Assembly (NCBI GenBank): GCA_947465365.1
Contig: CANIAV010000026.1
Coordinates: forward strand, 1 to 8,499
DNA from: Actinomycetota bacterium
GTDB taxonomy: Bacteria; Actinomycetota; Actinomycetes; Nanopelagicales; Nanopelagicaceae
Direction: 5' to 3'
DNA length: 8,499 nucleotides
Part shown: in pieces, positions 1-6,282 of the stretch
Layout: each line of letters opens with the position of its first letter
Position numbering within the stretch: position 1 is the first letter of the stretch
Notes under the pieces: generated by a model
Told to the model about the DNA's origin: nothing
Databases searched by the model: none
Seen by the model: only the letters and a program-made list of their open reading frames with translations
Program-made: the position numbers and the translations under genes

Positions 1-18
1 AAAGTTAGGAGCGGCTAA
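1..18 (+). CDS. possible 3' end of an upstream gene
   Basis: Reading from base 1 gives five codons (KVRSG) followed by TAA at 16-18, three bases before the pknB ATG. This could be the tail of the preceding gene; in other actinobacteria pknA or pbpA normally sits there, on the same strand. Six codons are far too few to identify a protein, and a stop this close could be chance. If real, pknB is a downstream member of an operon. Confidence 0.3.
   Translation, partial: KVRSG
7..11 (+). promoter_or_regulatory. Shine-Dalgarno of pknB
   Basis: AGGAG lies 10 nt before the ATG at 22 and 13 nt before the second ATG at 25, which favours the first start. It is the clearest ribosome binding site in the window, and fits pknB being an internal operon gene rather than a leaderless one. 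Confidence 0.5.
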
Positions 19-21
19 AGC

Positions 22-1572
22 ATGATGAATAAAGTTTTAGGCAGCCGCTACCAACTAGGTGAAATGATCGGCACGGGCGGAATGGCTGATGTCTACATTG
101 CGCAAGATCAACGTTTATCGCGCGAAGTTGCGGTAAAGATTCTGCGCAGTGATTTAGCCAAAGATCCAACTTTCGTTTCGCGCTTTAGAAAAGAAGCCAA
201 GGCTGCAGCAGGACTTAACCATCCCGGAATCGTTGCTGTTTATGACTCGGGCGAAGAACCTGCGCCGTACATTGTTATGGAGTTAGTTTCTGGACATACC
301 TTGCGCGAGCTAATTCATAATGGCGAACGTTTACCGCTTGATCGCGCCCTTGAAATCGGCGCCGGCATTCTCGCCGCCCTTGAATATTCGCACCAACGTG
401 GAATCGTGCACCGCGATATCAAACCCGCAAACGTGATGATCACCGATAAAGGCGATGTAAAGGTGATGGATTTTGGCATCGCCCGAGCAATGGATGATTT
501 AGGTGCGACTTTAACTAGTACCTGGAACGTCGTCGGTACTGCGCAATATTTATCTCCCGAACAAGCACTTGGTGAAATTGCAGATGCACCGACTGATATT
601 TACTCAGCCGGTTGCTTGTTATATGAACTTCTAACTGGTCGTCCGCCATATACCGGTGAGACTCCAGTTTCAATTGCCTATCAACATGTATCAGGTGCTC
701 TGACTCCTGCAAGACAGTTGCAAGCTGATCTACCGGAAAGCGTAGAAGTTTTATTAACTGTTGCCCTGGCTAAGAAACCAGAAGATAGATATGTATCAGC
801 AAGTGCGATGTTGGAAGATATAAATAAAATTCGCAGCGGCCAGAATATTTCTACCAAGGTTGCGCGTACACCTCTCGTAAGTCGACGAACTGCATTGTTT
901 ACAGGTTTAGCGGTTTTAGCTGCAGGCGCTGCAGCCATTGTTGGTCTTTCCTTGAGCGGAGGTTCAACTCCATCGCTGGGAAATGAAATCCCCAATGTAG
1001 TTGGGCTATCTGAAGCCGATGCGCGCGCACTTTTAACTGGTTACACCGTAACCATTCAACGCGCACATGATCCTCGAATTCCGCGTGATCGCGTTGCCAG
1101 CCAAATCCCACTTGCTACTACTCAAGTGAAAAAGGGATCTGCCGTTACATTAACTATCTCTGATGGTCCAGGCGATGCAATAGTTCCTGATGGCTTAGTT
1201 GGAATGTCGCTAATTGATGCCCGCACAGCACTTGCTGCTGCTGGTTTAGTTATCTCCAAAACTGAAGCTGCGCCATCGGATGAAGCGCAAGGAACTGTAT
1301 TAAGTGTTCTTCCTGAACCAGGATCAACAATTACTGCAGGTTCCGGCGTTGTGTTAACGATCGCCAGCGGTGAAGTTGCAGTTCCAAATTTAATTGGAGT
1401 TGAAGCAATTCAAGCGAAAACGCTATTGATTCAAGCTGGTTTCTTAGTGCGTGAATTTAACGATTACGATGCTGCGCAAACAGTTGGTGTTGTAATTCGC
1501 CAAGCACCTGATCCTGGCACAACGCAAACTATTGGTAAGCCAGTAACGATTACTATTAATAAAGCGCCTTAA
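22..1572 (+). CDS. pknB: PASTA-domain Ser/Thr protein kinase PknB
   Basis: Membrane Ser/Thr kinase that phosphorylates cell-wall synthesis and division proteins, with an outer domain that binds peptidoglycan fragments. The 516-residue protein has a cytoplasmic kinase domain at about 9-272: glycine loop GTGGMADVY (17-25), ATP-binding K39, helix-C E58, catalytic HRDIKPAN (D132, N137), DFG (150-152), and SPE (178-180). T165 and T167 in the activation loop align with the two autophosphorylated threonines of mycobacterial PknB. A short juxtamembrane stretch precedes one membrane helix (about 290-311). Three PASTA repeats follow (about 323-382, 387-449, 452-513), one fewer than the four in mycobacterial PknB. 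All key catalytic residues are present, so it should be active. Two adjacent ATGs (22, 25) start the frame; the ribosome site favours the first. It converges on trpG/pabA, as in mycobacteria. Confidence 0.95.
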   Translation: MMNKVLGSRYQLGEMIGTGGMADVYIAQDQRLSREVAVKILRSDLAKDPTFVSRFRKEAKAAAGLNHPGIVAVYDSGEEPAPYIVMELVSGHTLRELIHNGERLPLDRALEIGAGILAALEYSHQRGIVHRDIKPANVMITDKGDVKVMDFGIARAMDDLGATLTSTWNVVGTAQYLSPEQALGEIADAPTDIYSAGCLLYELLTGRPPYTGETPVSIAYQHVSGALTPARQLQADLPESVEVLLTVALAKKPEDRYVSASAMLEDINKIRSGQNISTKVARTPLVSRRTALFTGLAVLAAGAAAIVGLSLSGGSTPSLGNEIPNVVGLSEADARALLTGYTVTIQRAHDPRIPRDRVASQIPLATTQVKKGSAVTLTISDGPGDAIVPDGLVGMSLIDARTALAAAGLVISKTEAAPSDEAQGTVLSVLPEPGSTITAGSGVVLTIASGEVAVPNLIGVEAIQAKTLLIQAGFLVREFNDYDAAQTVGVVIRQAPDPGTTQTIGKPVTITINKAP

Positions 1573-1573
1573 T

Positions 1574-2203
1574 TTAAGAGCTGCGGCCAACCACTGGTGA
1601 TAAACCAACGGATTTGGCGAGCGCGCCTTTATCTCCGCATTGAGTTAACCAGTTAGCCAACATTAAATGTCCATGTTCAGTTAAAACTGACTCGGGATGA
1701 AATTGCACGCCTTCAATTGGCAGACTCTTATGGCGCAGCGACATCACAACGCCAGATTCGGTTGCACCGGTAATTTCAAGTTCATCACTAACAGTGTCGC
1801 GTTCGACCGCAAGTGAGTGATAACGAGTTGCGGTAAATGGCGAAGGTAAATTTGTTAGTACACCTTTACCCTCGTGGATTACCTGCGAAGTTTTTCCATG
1901 TAATAACTCTGGGGCACGTGAAACAGTCGCACCGAAAGCCACACCAATTGCTTGATGTCCTAAACAAACTCCAAATAGTGGAATCTTATTTTCTGCGCAA
2001 TATTTGATCATTTCAATACTTACGCCGGCGGCCTCGGGAGTTCCGGGCCCCGGAGAAATTAGGACTCCATCAAAGTTACTAGCTTCTTCCGCTGTGACTT
2101 CATCGTTTCGTTTTACGGTGCATTCGGCGCCAAGTTGGCCCAAGTATTGAACCAAGTTAAAGACGAATGAGTCGTAGTTATCGACTACGAGGATTTGGGC
2201 CAT
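1574..2203 (-). CDS. trpG: anthranilate / aminodeoxychorismate synthase glutamine amidotransferase subunit
   Basis: Class I glutamine amidotransferase that hydrolyses glutamine and passes ammonia to a chorismate-using partner (TrpE for tryptophan, PabB for folate). The 209-residue protein begins with the typical ILVVDNYDSFVFNL, has the oxyanion-strand SPGPGTP (50-56), the nucleophile Cys80 in GVCLGHQAIG, and the His169/Glu171 pair in QFHPES. The full family length is present, with a 15-20 residue tail of no recognised function. No synthase partner is in the window, so trpG and pabA cannot be told apart; many bacteria use one such subunit for both. The position beside pknB is that of mycobacterial trpG (Rv0013). 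ATG at 2203 fits the family start and the leaderless promoter. Its stop lies one base from that of pknB. Confidence 0.92.
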   Translation of the reverse strand: MAQILVVDNYDSFVFNLVQYLGQLGAECTVKRNDEVTAEEASNFDGVLISPGPGTPEAAGVSIEMIKYCAENKIPLFGVCLGHQAIGVAFGATVSRAPELLHGKTSQVIHEGKGVLTNLPSPFTATRYHSLAVERDTVSDELEITGATESGVVMSLRHKSLPIEGVQFHPESVLTEHGHLMLANWLTQCGDKGALAKSVGLSPVVGRSS

Positions 2204-2209
2204 GGCCTA

Positions 2210-2215
2210 ATTCTG
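2210..2215 (-). promoter_or_regulatory. -10 box of trpG, probable leaderless start
   Basis: On the minus strand CAGAAT lies exactly 6 nt before the trpG ATG, so transcription should begin at or next to the A of the ATG. No Shine-Dalgarno is seen at a usable spacing. No good -35 is visible; the zone where it would lie (about 2233-2240) overlaps the crgA -35 candidate. Confidence 0.45.
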
Positions 2216-2236
2216 GCAGGTGAGCGGACTTCGCTG

Positions 2237-2265
2237 TTTCCAGTATTGGATTTAGCCTGTAACCT
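2237..2265 (+). promoter_or_regulatory. crgA promoter, probable leaderless start
   Basis: TTTCCA (2237-2242), 17 nt spacer, TAACCT (2260-2265), then 6 nt to the ATG at 2272. The -10 has the TANNNT form of actinobacterial promoters, and the predicted start of transcription coincides with the ATG. No ribosome site precedes the gene. Confidence 0.55.
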
Positions 2266-2271
2266 TTAGCC

Positions 2272-2538
2272 ATGCCAAAGTCGAAATTGCGTAAAAAGGT
2301 CCAAGAAAAGCACGCTCACGAAGAACTTATCCATGATGCCGAGCCACATGGCCCGCTCGAGAGCCCAAGCTGGTTAGCCCCTGTAATGGTCGCTAATTTT
2401 TTGATCGGCCTCTTCTGGATCGTCATCTTCTACGTAAGCCAGACTCGCTTCCCGATTCCAGGTATCGGTGCTTGGAACATGATTATCGGCTTTAGCTTCG
2501 TGGGGGTTGGATTCAGCCTCGCGACTAAATGGCGGTAA
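2272..2538 (+). CDS. crgA: cell division protein CrgA
   Basis: Small actinobacterial membrane protein that joins the divisome at the FtsZ ring and, in mycobacteria, contacts FtsZ, FtsQ, FtsI and CwsA. The 88-residue protein has a charged cytoplasmic N-terminus (1-30), then the family signature SPSWLAPVMV leading into helix 1 (about 34-56), a short outer loop with FPIPGIGAWN (60-69), and helix 2 (about 67-85) ending in the typical TKWR. This matches CrgA along its membrane part and in total length. It lies divergently from trpG, as in mycobacteria, but without the Rv0012-like gene found between them there. The response regulator follows 51 bp later with its own promoter, so some crgA transcripts may read into it. 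Confidence 0.93.
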   Translation: MPKSKLRKKVQEKHAHEELIHDAEPHGPLESPSWLAPVMVANFLIGLFWIVIFYVSQTRFPIPGIGAWNMIIGFSFVGVGFSLATKWR

Positions 2539-2550
2539 TACTAACCCGAT

Positions 2551-2568
2551 TCTCAGCGTTCTCTCAGG
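2551..2568 (+). promoter_or_regulatory. PhoP-box-like direct repeat (candidate autoregulatory operator)
   Basis: TCTCAGC (2551-2557), 4 nt, TCTCAGG (2562-2568): two 7-mers repeated every 11 bp, one helical turn. The known mycobacterial PhoP box is TCACAGC-N4-TCACAGC, so the first half differs at one base and the second at two. The repeat covers the place where the -35 element should be and ends 9 bp before the -10 candidate, the position of an activator that touches RNA polymerase. The gene directly downstream encodes a PhoP-like regulator. Confidence 0.5.
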
Positions 2569-2577
2569 TCATGGGAG

Positions 2578-2583
2578 CATTCT
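2578..2583 (+). promoter_or_regulatory. -10 box of response regulator gene, probable leaderless start
   Basis: CATTCT lies exactly 6 nt before the ATG at 2590. There is no -35 match at 16-18 nt upstream; that space is filled by the direct repeat at 2551-2568. GGGAG at 2573-2577 resembles a Shine-Dalgarno but is 12 nt from the ATG, too far to be convincing. Confidence 0.4.
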
Positions 2584-2589
2584 CGAACC

Positions 2590-3306
2590 ATGGCAACTAC
2601 CGAAAGTAAGAGCTCTCACCGCATCCTTGTAGTCGACGATGAGAAAAGTATCAGCGATCTAATTGCAACCAGTCTTCGCTTTGTCGGCTTTGATGTTCGC
2701 ACCGCAGCTTCCGGATCAGAGGCGTTAACTGTTGCTGAAGAATTTAAACCACAAGCCGTTGTCCTAGATGTGATGTTGCCAGATATTGATGGCTTTGAAG
2801 TCTGTCGCCAATTACGTAGTGAAGGTTTAAATATCGGCGTTCTCTTTTTAACTGCTAAAGATGGCATGGAAGATAAGGTCGCTGGCTTAACTATCGGTGG
2901 CGATGATTACATGACTAAGCCATTTAGTTTAGAAGAGCTGGTTGCGCGTTTACGGGCACTGCTGCGCCGAATCGGAGTTACAGAAATTGATACCGATGAT
3001 GAAAAAATTCGTTTTGCCGATCTCGAGTTAAATGAGGCAACCCACGAAGTCCATCGCGCTGGAATATTACTTGAAATGTCACCGACTGAATTTCAGTTGC
3101 TGCGTTACTTGCTTATCAACGCCGATCGGGTTGTCTCTAAATCACAAATTCTCGATCATGTGTGGCAATACGATTTCCGCGGGGATGCCGGAATTGTTGA
3201 GACTTATATCTCTTACTTGCGCAAAAAGATAGATTCTTTTGATCCACCGCTTATTCACACCGTACGCGGAGTTGGTTATCGATTGAGATTGCCAGCCGCA
3301 AAGTAA
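2590..3306 (+). CDS. OmpR/PhoB-family response regulator, PhoP-like
   Basis: DNA-binding output protein of a two-component system. The 238-residue protein has a receiver domain (about 11-125) with acidic pair D16/D17, phosphoacceptor D60 in VVLDVMLPDIDGFE, T88 and K110 (TKPFS). A linker (about 128-138) leads to a winged-helix domain (about 139-235) with SPTEFQLLRYL (164-174), recognition helix around 200-215 and the closing VRGVGYRL (225-232). The receiver and recognition helix read very like mycobacterial PhoP and TrcR (for example GGDDYMTKPFSLEELVARLR and ETYISYLRKKID). The kinase gene starts immediately after its TAA. The upstream PhoP-box-like repeat suggests it controls its own promoter. 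PhoP or TrcR orthology cannot be settled by eye, so no symbol is given. Confidence 0.93.
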   Translation: MATTESKSSHRILVVDDEKSISDLIATSLRFVGFDVRTAASGSEALTVAEEFKPQAVVLDVMLPDIDGFEVCRQLRSEGLNIGVLFLTAKDGMEDKVAGLTIGGDDYMTKPFSLEELVARLRALLRRIGVTEIDTDDEKIRFADLELNEATHEVHRAGILLEMSPTEFQLLRYLLINADRVVSKSQILDHVWQYDFRGDAGIVETYISYLRKKIDSFDPPLIHTVRGVGYRLRLPAAK

Positions 3307-4773
3307 ATGAAGAGCCCGTTTTCCAGTTGGAGTTTACTCAATCGCTTAACTTTAGGCGTCGTACTCCTTTCTGCGATGGGCTTTATAGCATCTGATATCG
3401 CTGCTCAATCACTGCTTCGTTCTTACTTAACGCAACAGATGGATGCCGAGTTAACTAGCGTTGCTGGCGGTTCTTTGCCGCGCGTTGATCGCGCCGGTAT
3501 CGCACACGAAGCGATTGAAGGAGAAAATGAGAGAAATCAAGAAGGCGAGGTTCAGAAAGCAGCGCCTGTAGCGCCTGCGCCTTTACAACGAGTTCCAACT
3601 TCAACTTCAGTTACTTTAATTGGTTCTGATGGCGCCGTACTGGGCCAACTCGGCGGAGATTTAAATAGCACTGAAATTAGTAGCTATTTAAAGGGAGTAA
3701 CTGCAAGCAATCATGGGGATATACCTTTCACTATCGAAGCCCCTGGGTCAGATTTTCGAGTTATCGCTCGTGCACTTCCGTCTGGGCTCGGTACTTTTGT
3801 GGTTGCCCAAACTTTTGAATATATCGATAGCACGTTGCGTCGCCTGCAAGGTTTATTTATTCTCATTGGGCTAGCAATGATTTTCCTAATTGCTTTTGCT
3901 TCTCGCAAGGTGATTAAAGTTGGATTGCGCCCATTGGTTACAGTTGAAGCAACTGCGGAAAGAATCGCAGCTGGTGATTTGACCGCGCGCTTGCCTGATG
4001 TAAAGCCAAACACTGAAGTCGGACGTCTGGTAGATACTTTAAATACAATGTTAGGAAGAATTGAAGAATCTTTCGCAGCCCGTGTTGAAAGCGAAAGCAA
4101 GTTACGTCGCTTTGTTGCCGATGCATCACATGAGCTGCGCACCCCAATCACCGCAATTCGTGGCTTTGCCGAACTACATCGCCAAGGTGCAGTCACGGGC
4201 GTTGAAAATACTAAAGAGCTAATCGGACGTATTGAAGGCGAATCAAAGCGGATGGGTTCACTCGTTGAAGATTTGCTTTTACTAGCTCGCCTAGATCAAT
4301 CACGCGAGATGAAGGCAGAGCCAGTTAACTTAAGTAAGTTAATTGCAGATGCCGTTGCATCTGCTCGTGCGGCAGGTCCAAACCATAAAGTTAATTTCGA
4401 TAAACCAACTGAGGAGATCTACGCACTTGGCGACAACGATCGAATTCACCAAGTAGTAGCTAACTTGCTCGCTAATGCGCGTACTCACACACCAGCAGGT
4501 ACAACAATTGATGTATCGATCGCCCAAAGCGAAGATGGTGTGCGTATTCGCATCGCAGATAATGGCCCTGGTCTATCTAAAGAGGACCAGGAGCGAATCT
4601 TTGAACGTTTCTACCGCGCCGATAGTTCTCGTGTTCGCCAAGATGGCGAAGGAACTGGACTTGGTTTATCAATCGTTGATGCTGTTATGCGCGCGCATGC
4701 CGGTCAAGTAAGCGTTGAATCAGAAATCGGCAAAGGCGCAGCGTTCACGCTCTTCTTTCCACTTAGCGCTTAA
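3307..4773 (+). CDS. membrane sensor histidine kinase
   Basis: Sensor partner of the regulator directly upstream. In the 488-residue protein, helix 1 (about 13-33) and helix 2 (about 180-199) bracket an outer sensor region of some 145 residues. HAMP follows (about 200-252), then the dimerisation domain with phosphoacceptor H275 in SHELRTP, and the ATPase domain: N box NLLANART (386-393), G1 DNGPG (418-422), F box FERFYR (432-437), G2 GTGLGL (449-454). All motifs are intact. The sensor region matches no ligand-binding fold I recognise and contains a Glu-rich then Ala/Pro-rich stretch (about 67-97). The overall plan is that of PhoR/TrcS-type actinobacterial kinases. Its ATG abuts the regulator's TAA with no ribosome site, so translation is probably coupled. 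Its own stop overlaps that of htpX on the other strand. Confidence 0.93.
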   Translation: MKSPFSSWSLLNRLTLGVVLLSAMGFIASDIAAQSLLRSYLTQQMDAELTSVAGGSLPRVDRAGIAHEAIEGENERNQEGEVQKAAPVAPAPLQRVPTSTSVTLIGSDGAVLGQLGGDLNSTEISSYLKGVTASNHGDIPFTIEAPGSDFRVIARALPSGLGTFVVAQTFEYIDSTLRRLQGLFILIGLAMIFLIAFASRKVIKVGLRPLVTVEATAERIAAGDLTARLPDVKPNTEVGRLVDTLNTMLGRIEESFAARVESESKLRRFVADASHELRTPITAIRGFAELHRQGAVTGVENTKELIGRIEGESKRMGSLVEDLLLLARLDQSREMKAEPVNLSKLIADAVASARAAGPNHKVNFDKPTEEIYALGDNDRIHQVVANLLANARTHTPAGTTIDVSIAQSEDGVRIRIADNGPGLSKEDQERIFERFYRADSSRVRQDGEGTGLGLSIVDAVMRAHAGQVSVESEIGKGAAFTLFFPLSA

Positions 4774-5681
4774 TTACCTAGCGACTCCATCGCGCGAAGC
4801 GTTGCAATACGCTCTTCAATCGGCGGATGAGTAGAGAACATCTTAGAAACCGCTTTCCCATCAAGTGGGGACTCAATCCAGATATGGGCAACCGCATTCG
4901 ATTTTTGGCGCACAATAGTTGAATCAGCGGCTAATACTTCTAGAGCTTTGCGCAAGCCTGCAGGATTGCGGGTAAATGAGACTGCAGTTGCATCAGCTAG
5001 AGATTCGCGCCGGCGTGAGATCGCGCTCTTAAGTAGCGTTGCAGCAATTGGTGCCAAGATTAAAACAACAAGAGATAGAACAAGGGCAACTGGATTGGCG
5101 TTGCTATCGCGATCGCGGCGTCCTCCCCCAAACCACATCATGCGCATTAGGAAATCGCTTAATATCGCAATTGCACCAGCGGTTGTCGCGGCAACTGCTG
5201 AAACTAATGTGTCGCGGTTGGCAACATGGGACATCTCGTGCGCGATTACACCTTGTAGTTCATCGCGATCCATAAGTTCCAAGATGCGCGTAGTGAAAGC
5301 GATTAGCGCATGTTCTGGGTCGCGGCCAGTTGCAAAGGCATTTGGTGCAGTGTCTACAACGATGGCAACTTTTGGCATCGGCAATCCGCTAGCAATTACT
5401 ACTTCTTCGATGACATTAAATAGCTCTGGATTATCTTCGCGCTGAATTAACTTGGCACCAGTCATGGTGATTACCAATTTATCTGAGCCGTAATAAGAAC
5501 CCCAGACGCCTATTAGAGATATACCAACGGCAAGTGGCACCATAAACGTTGATGTGCCAGCTCCAAAGTAAGTTAGCGCAGCATATGCAACAAGGCCAGT
5601 GAGTAAACCCATTGATCCCAGAAGGAAATAGGTCTTACCCTTATTAGCGCTTTGCTGCGCGCGAAAATCGTGTGTTGCCAT
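4770..5681 (-). CDS. htpX: membrane zinc metalloprotease HtpX (M48 family)
   Basis: Membrane protease that degrades misfolded membrane proteins, with its active site on the cytoplasmic face. The 303-residue protein has two N-terminal helices (about 17-38 and 45-66), the zinc motif HEMSH (H148, E149, H152) followed by VANRD, further hydrophobic segments at about 160-180 and 197-218, and the third zinc ligand Glu226 in SRRRESLADA. STHPPIEERI (283-292) is the usual C-terminal family motif. Length is normal. A Gly/Arg/Asp-rich loop (185-194) separates the last two helices. The start is 6 nt after the lemA stop with no ribosome site, so it is probably translated by coupling to lemA, a pairing common in bacteria. 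The minus-strand TAA at 4770-4772 overlaps the TAA of the histidine kinase. Confidence 0.94.
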   Translation of the reverse strand: MATHDFRAQQSANKGKTYFLLGSMGLLTGLVAYAALTYFGAGTSTFMVPLAVGISLIGVWGSYYGSDKLVITMTGAKLIQREDNPELFNVIEEVVIASGLPMPKVAIVVDTAPNAFATGRDPEHALIAFTTRILELMDRDELQGVIAHEMSHVANRDTLVSAVAATTAGAIAILSDFLMRMMWFGGGRRDRDSNANPVALVLSLVVLILAPIAATLLKSAISRRRESLADATAVSFTRNPAGLRKALEVLAADSTIVRQKSNAVAHIWIESPLDGKAVSKMFSTHPPIEERIATLRAMESLGN

Positions 5682-5687
5682 TAGGTT

Positions 5688-6239
5688 TTAGAAAGTAACC
5701 TTTGGTGCATTACGTGATTGTGGATCTTCCACTTCATAGAATTCACGTTCTGATACCTTGGCAAAACCGGCAAAGAAGCTGGTGGGGATGGTTTTAACGG
5801 CAGTGTTTAGATTGCGTACATTGTCGTTATAGAACTGGCGAGAAAAAGCAACTTTATTTTCAGTAGTTGAAAGCTCTTCTTGCAGTGATAAAAAGTTAGA
5901 AGATGCTTTGAGATCTGGATACGCCTCAGCAACTGCAAGTAAGCCACGTAGCGCTTGGGTCAACATACCGTCGGCGGCGGCAACATCTGCAACGCTTGTT
6001 GCGGTGGTTGCTTTAGCGCGCGCGGTTACAACTGCATCAAAGGTGCCTTGTTCGTGCTTGGCATAACCTTTAACGGTCTCAACTAAGTTGGGGATTAAAT
6101 CAGAGCGGCGCTTTAGTTGAACTTCGATCTGCGCAAATGATTCATCAACGCTTATGTTCAGGCGGATCAAGCGGTTGTATTGGGCGATAAAGAAAAGTAC
6201 AAGTAAGCCGACTACGGCGAGCGCGATAATGATTTCCAT
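5688..6239 (-). CDS. lemA: LemA family protein
   Basis: Membrane-anchored helical-bundle protein of uncertain biochemical role, widespread and often next to HtpX or TPM-domain proteins. The 183-residue protein has one N-terminal helix (about 2-20), then the family's helical domain with RRSDLIPNLVETVKGY (44-59), the Ala-rich helix around 70-105, AYPDLKAS (106-113) and FSRQFYNDNVRNLN (132-145). Length is typical. Only the anchor is hydrophobic, so the bulk is likely outside the membrane. It is first in a lemA-htpX pair. AAGGGG at 6251-6256 is a possible ribosome site but 11 nt from the ATG. No promoter of the type seen at the other units lies in the 43 bp after dcd, so it may be co-transcribed with dcd. 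The family name is secure; the function is not. Confidence 0.92.
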   Translation of the reverse strand: MEIIIALAVVGLLVLFFIAQYNRLIRLNISVDESFAQIEVQLKRRSDLIPNLVETVKGYAKHEQGTFDAVVTARAKATTATSVADVAAADGMLTQALRGLLAVAEAYPDLKASSNFLSLQEELSTTENKVAFSRQFYNDNVRNLNTAVKTIPTSFFAGFAKVSEREFYEVEDPQSRNAPKVTF

Positions 6240-6258
6240 AGTTACTTCAACCCCTTAA

Positions 6259-6279
6259 GCAAAGGTTGTATTCCTTTGC
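6259..6279 (-). other. small hairpin between dcd and lemA
   Basis: A perfect 7-bp inverted repeat, GCAAAGG and CCTTTGC, encloses a 7-nt loop and begins 3 nt after the dcd stop. In the minus-strand RNA it is followed by UUAAGGGG, not a U-tract, so it is not a standard intrinsic terminator. It could be a weak attenuator or an RNA-stability element, and it sits just before the lemA ribosome-site candidate. Confidence 0.4.
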
Positions 6280-6282
6280 GAG

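Noticed and set aside
2573..2577. GGGAG as ribosome binding site of the response regulator gene
   Set aside because: It is 12 nt from the ATG, beyond the usual spacing, while the -10 hexamer at 2578-2583 fits the leaderless pattern of the other genes.
2539..2589. Terminator between crgA and the response regulator
   Set aside because: No stem-loop or T-tract is present; the notable structure there is a direct repeat, not an inverted one.
3711..4196. 161-codon open frame on the minus strand inside the histidine kinase gene
   Set aside because: It lies fully opposite a gene with every kinase motif intact, and its translation is rich in Arg/Ser with no recognisable domain. It is a shadow of the coding strand.
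4948..5445. 165-codon open frame on the plus strand inside htpX
   Set aside because: It is antisense to a well-conserved metalloprotease and its translation looks like a reverse-strand shadow (Ser/Arg/Ala-rich, no motif).
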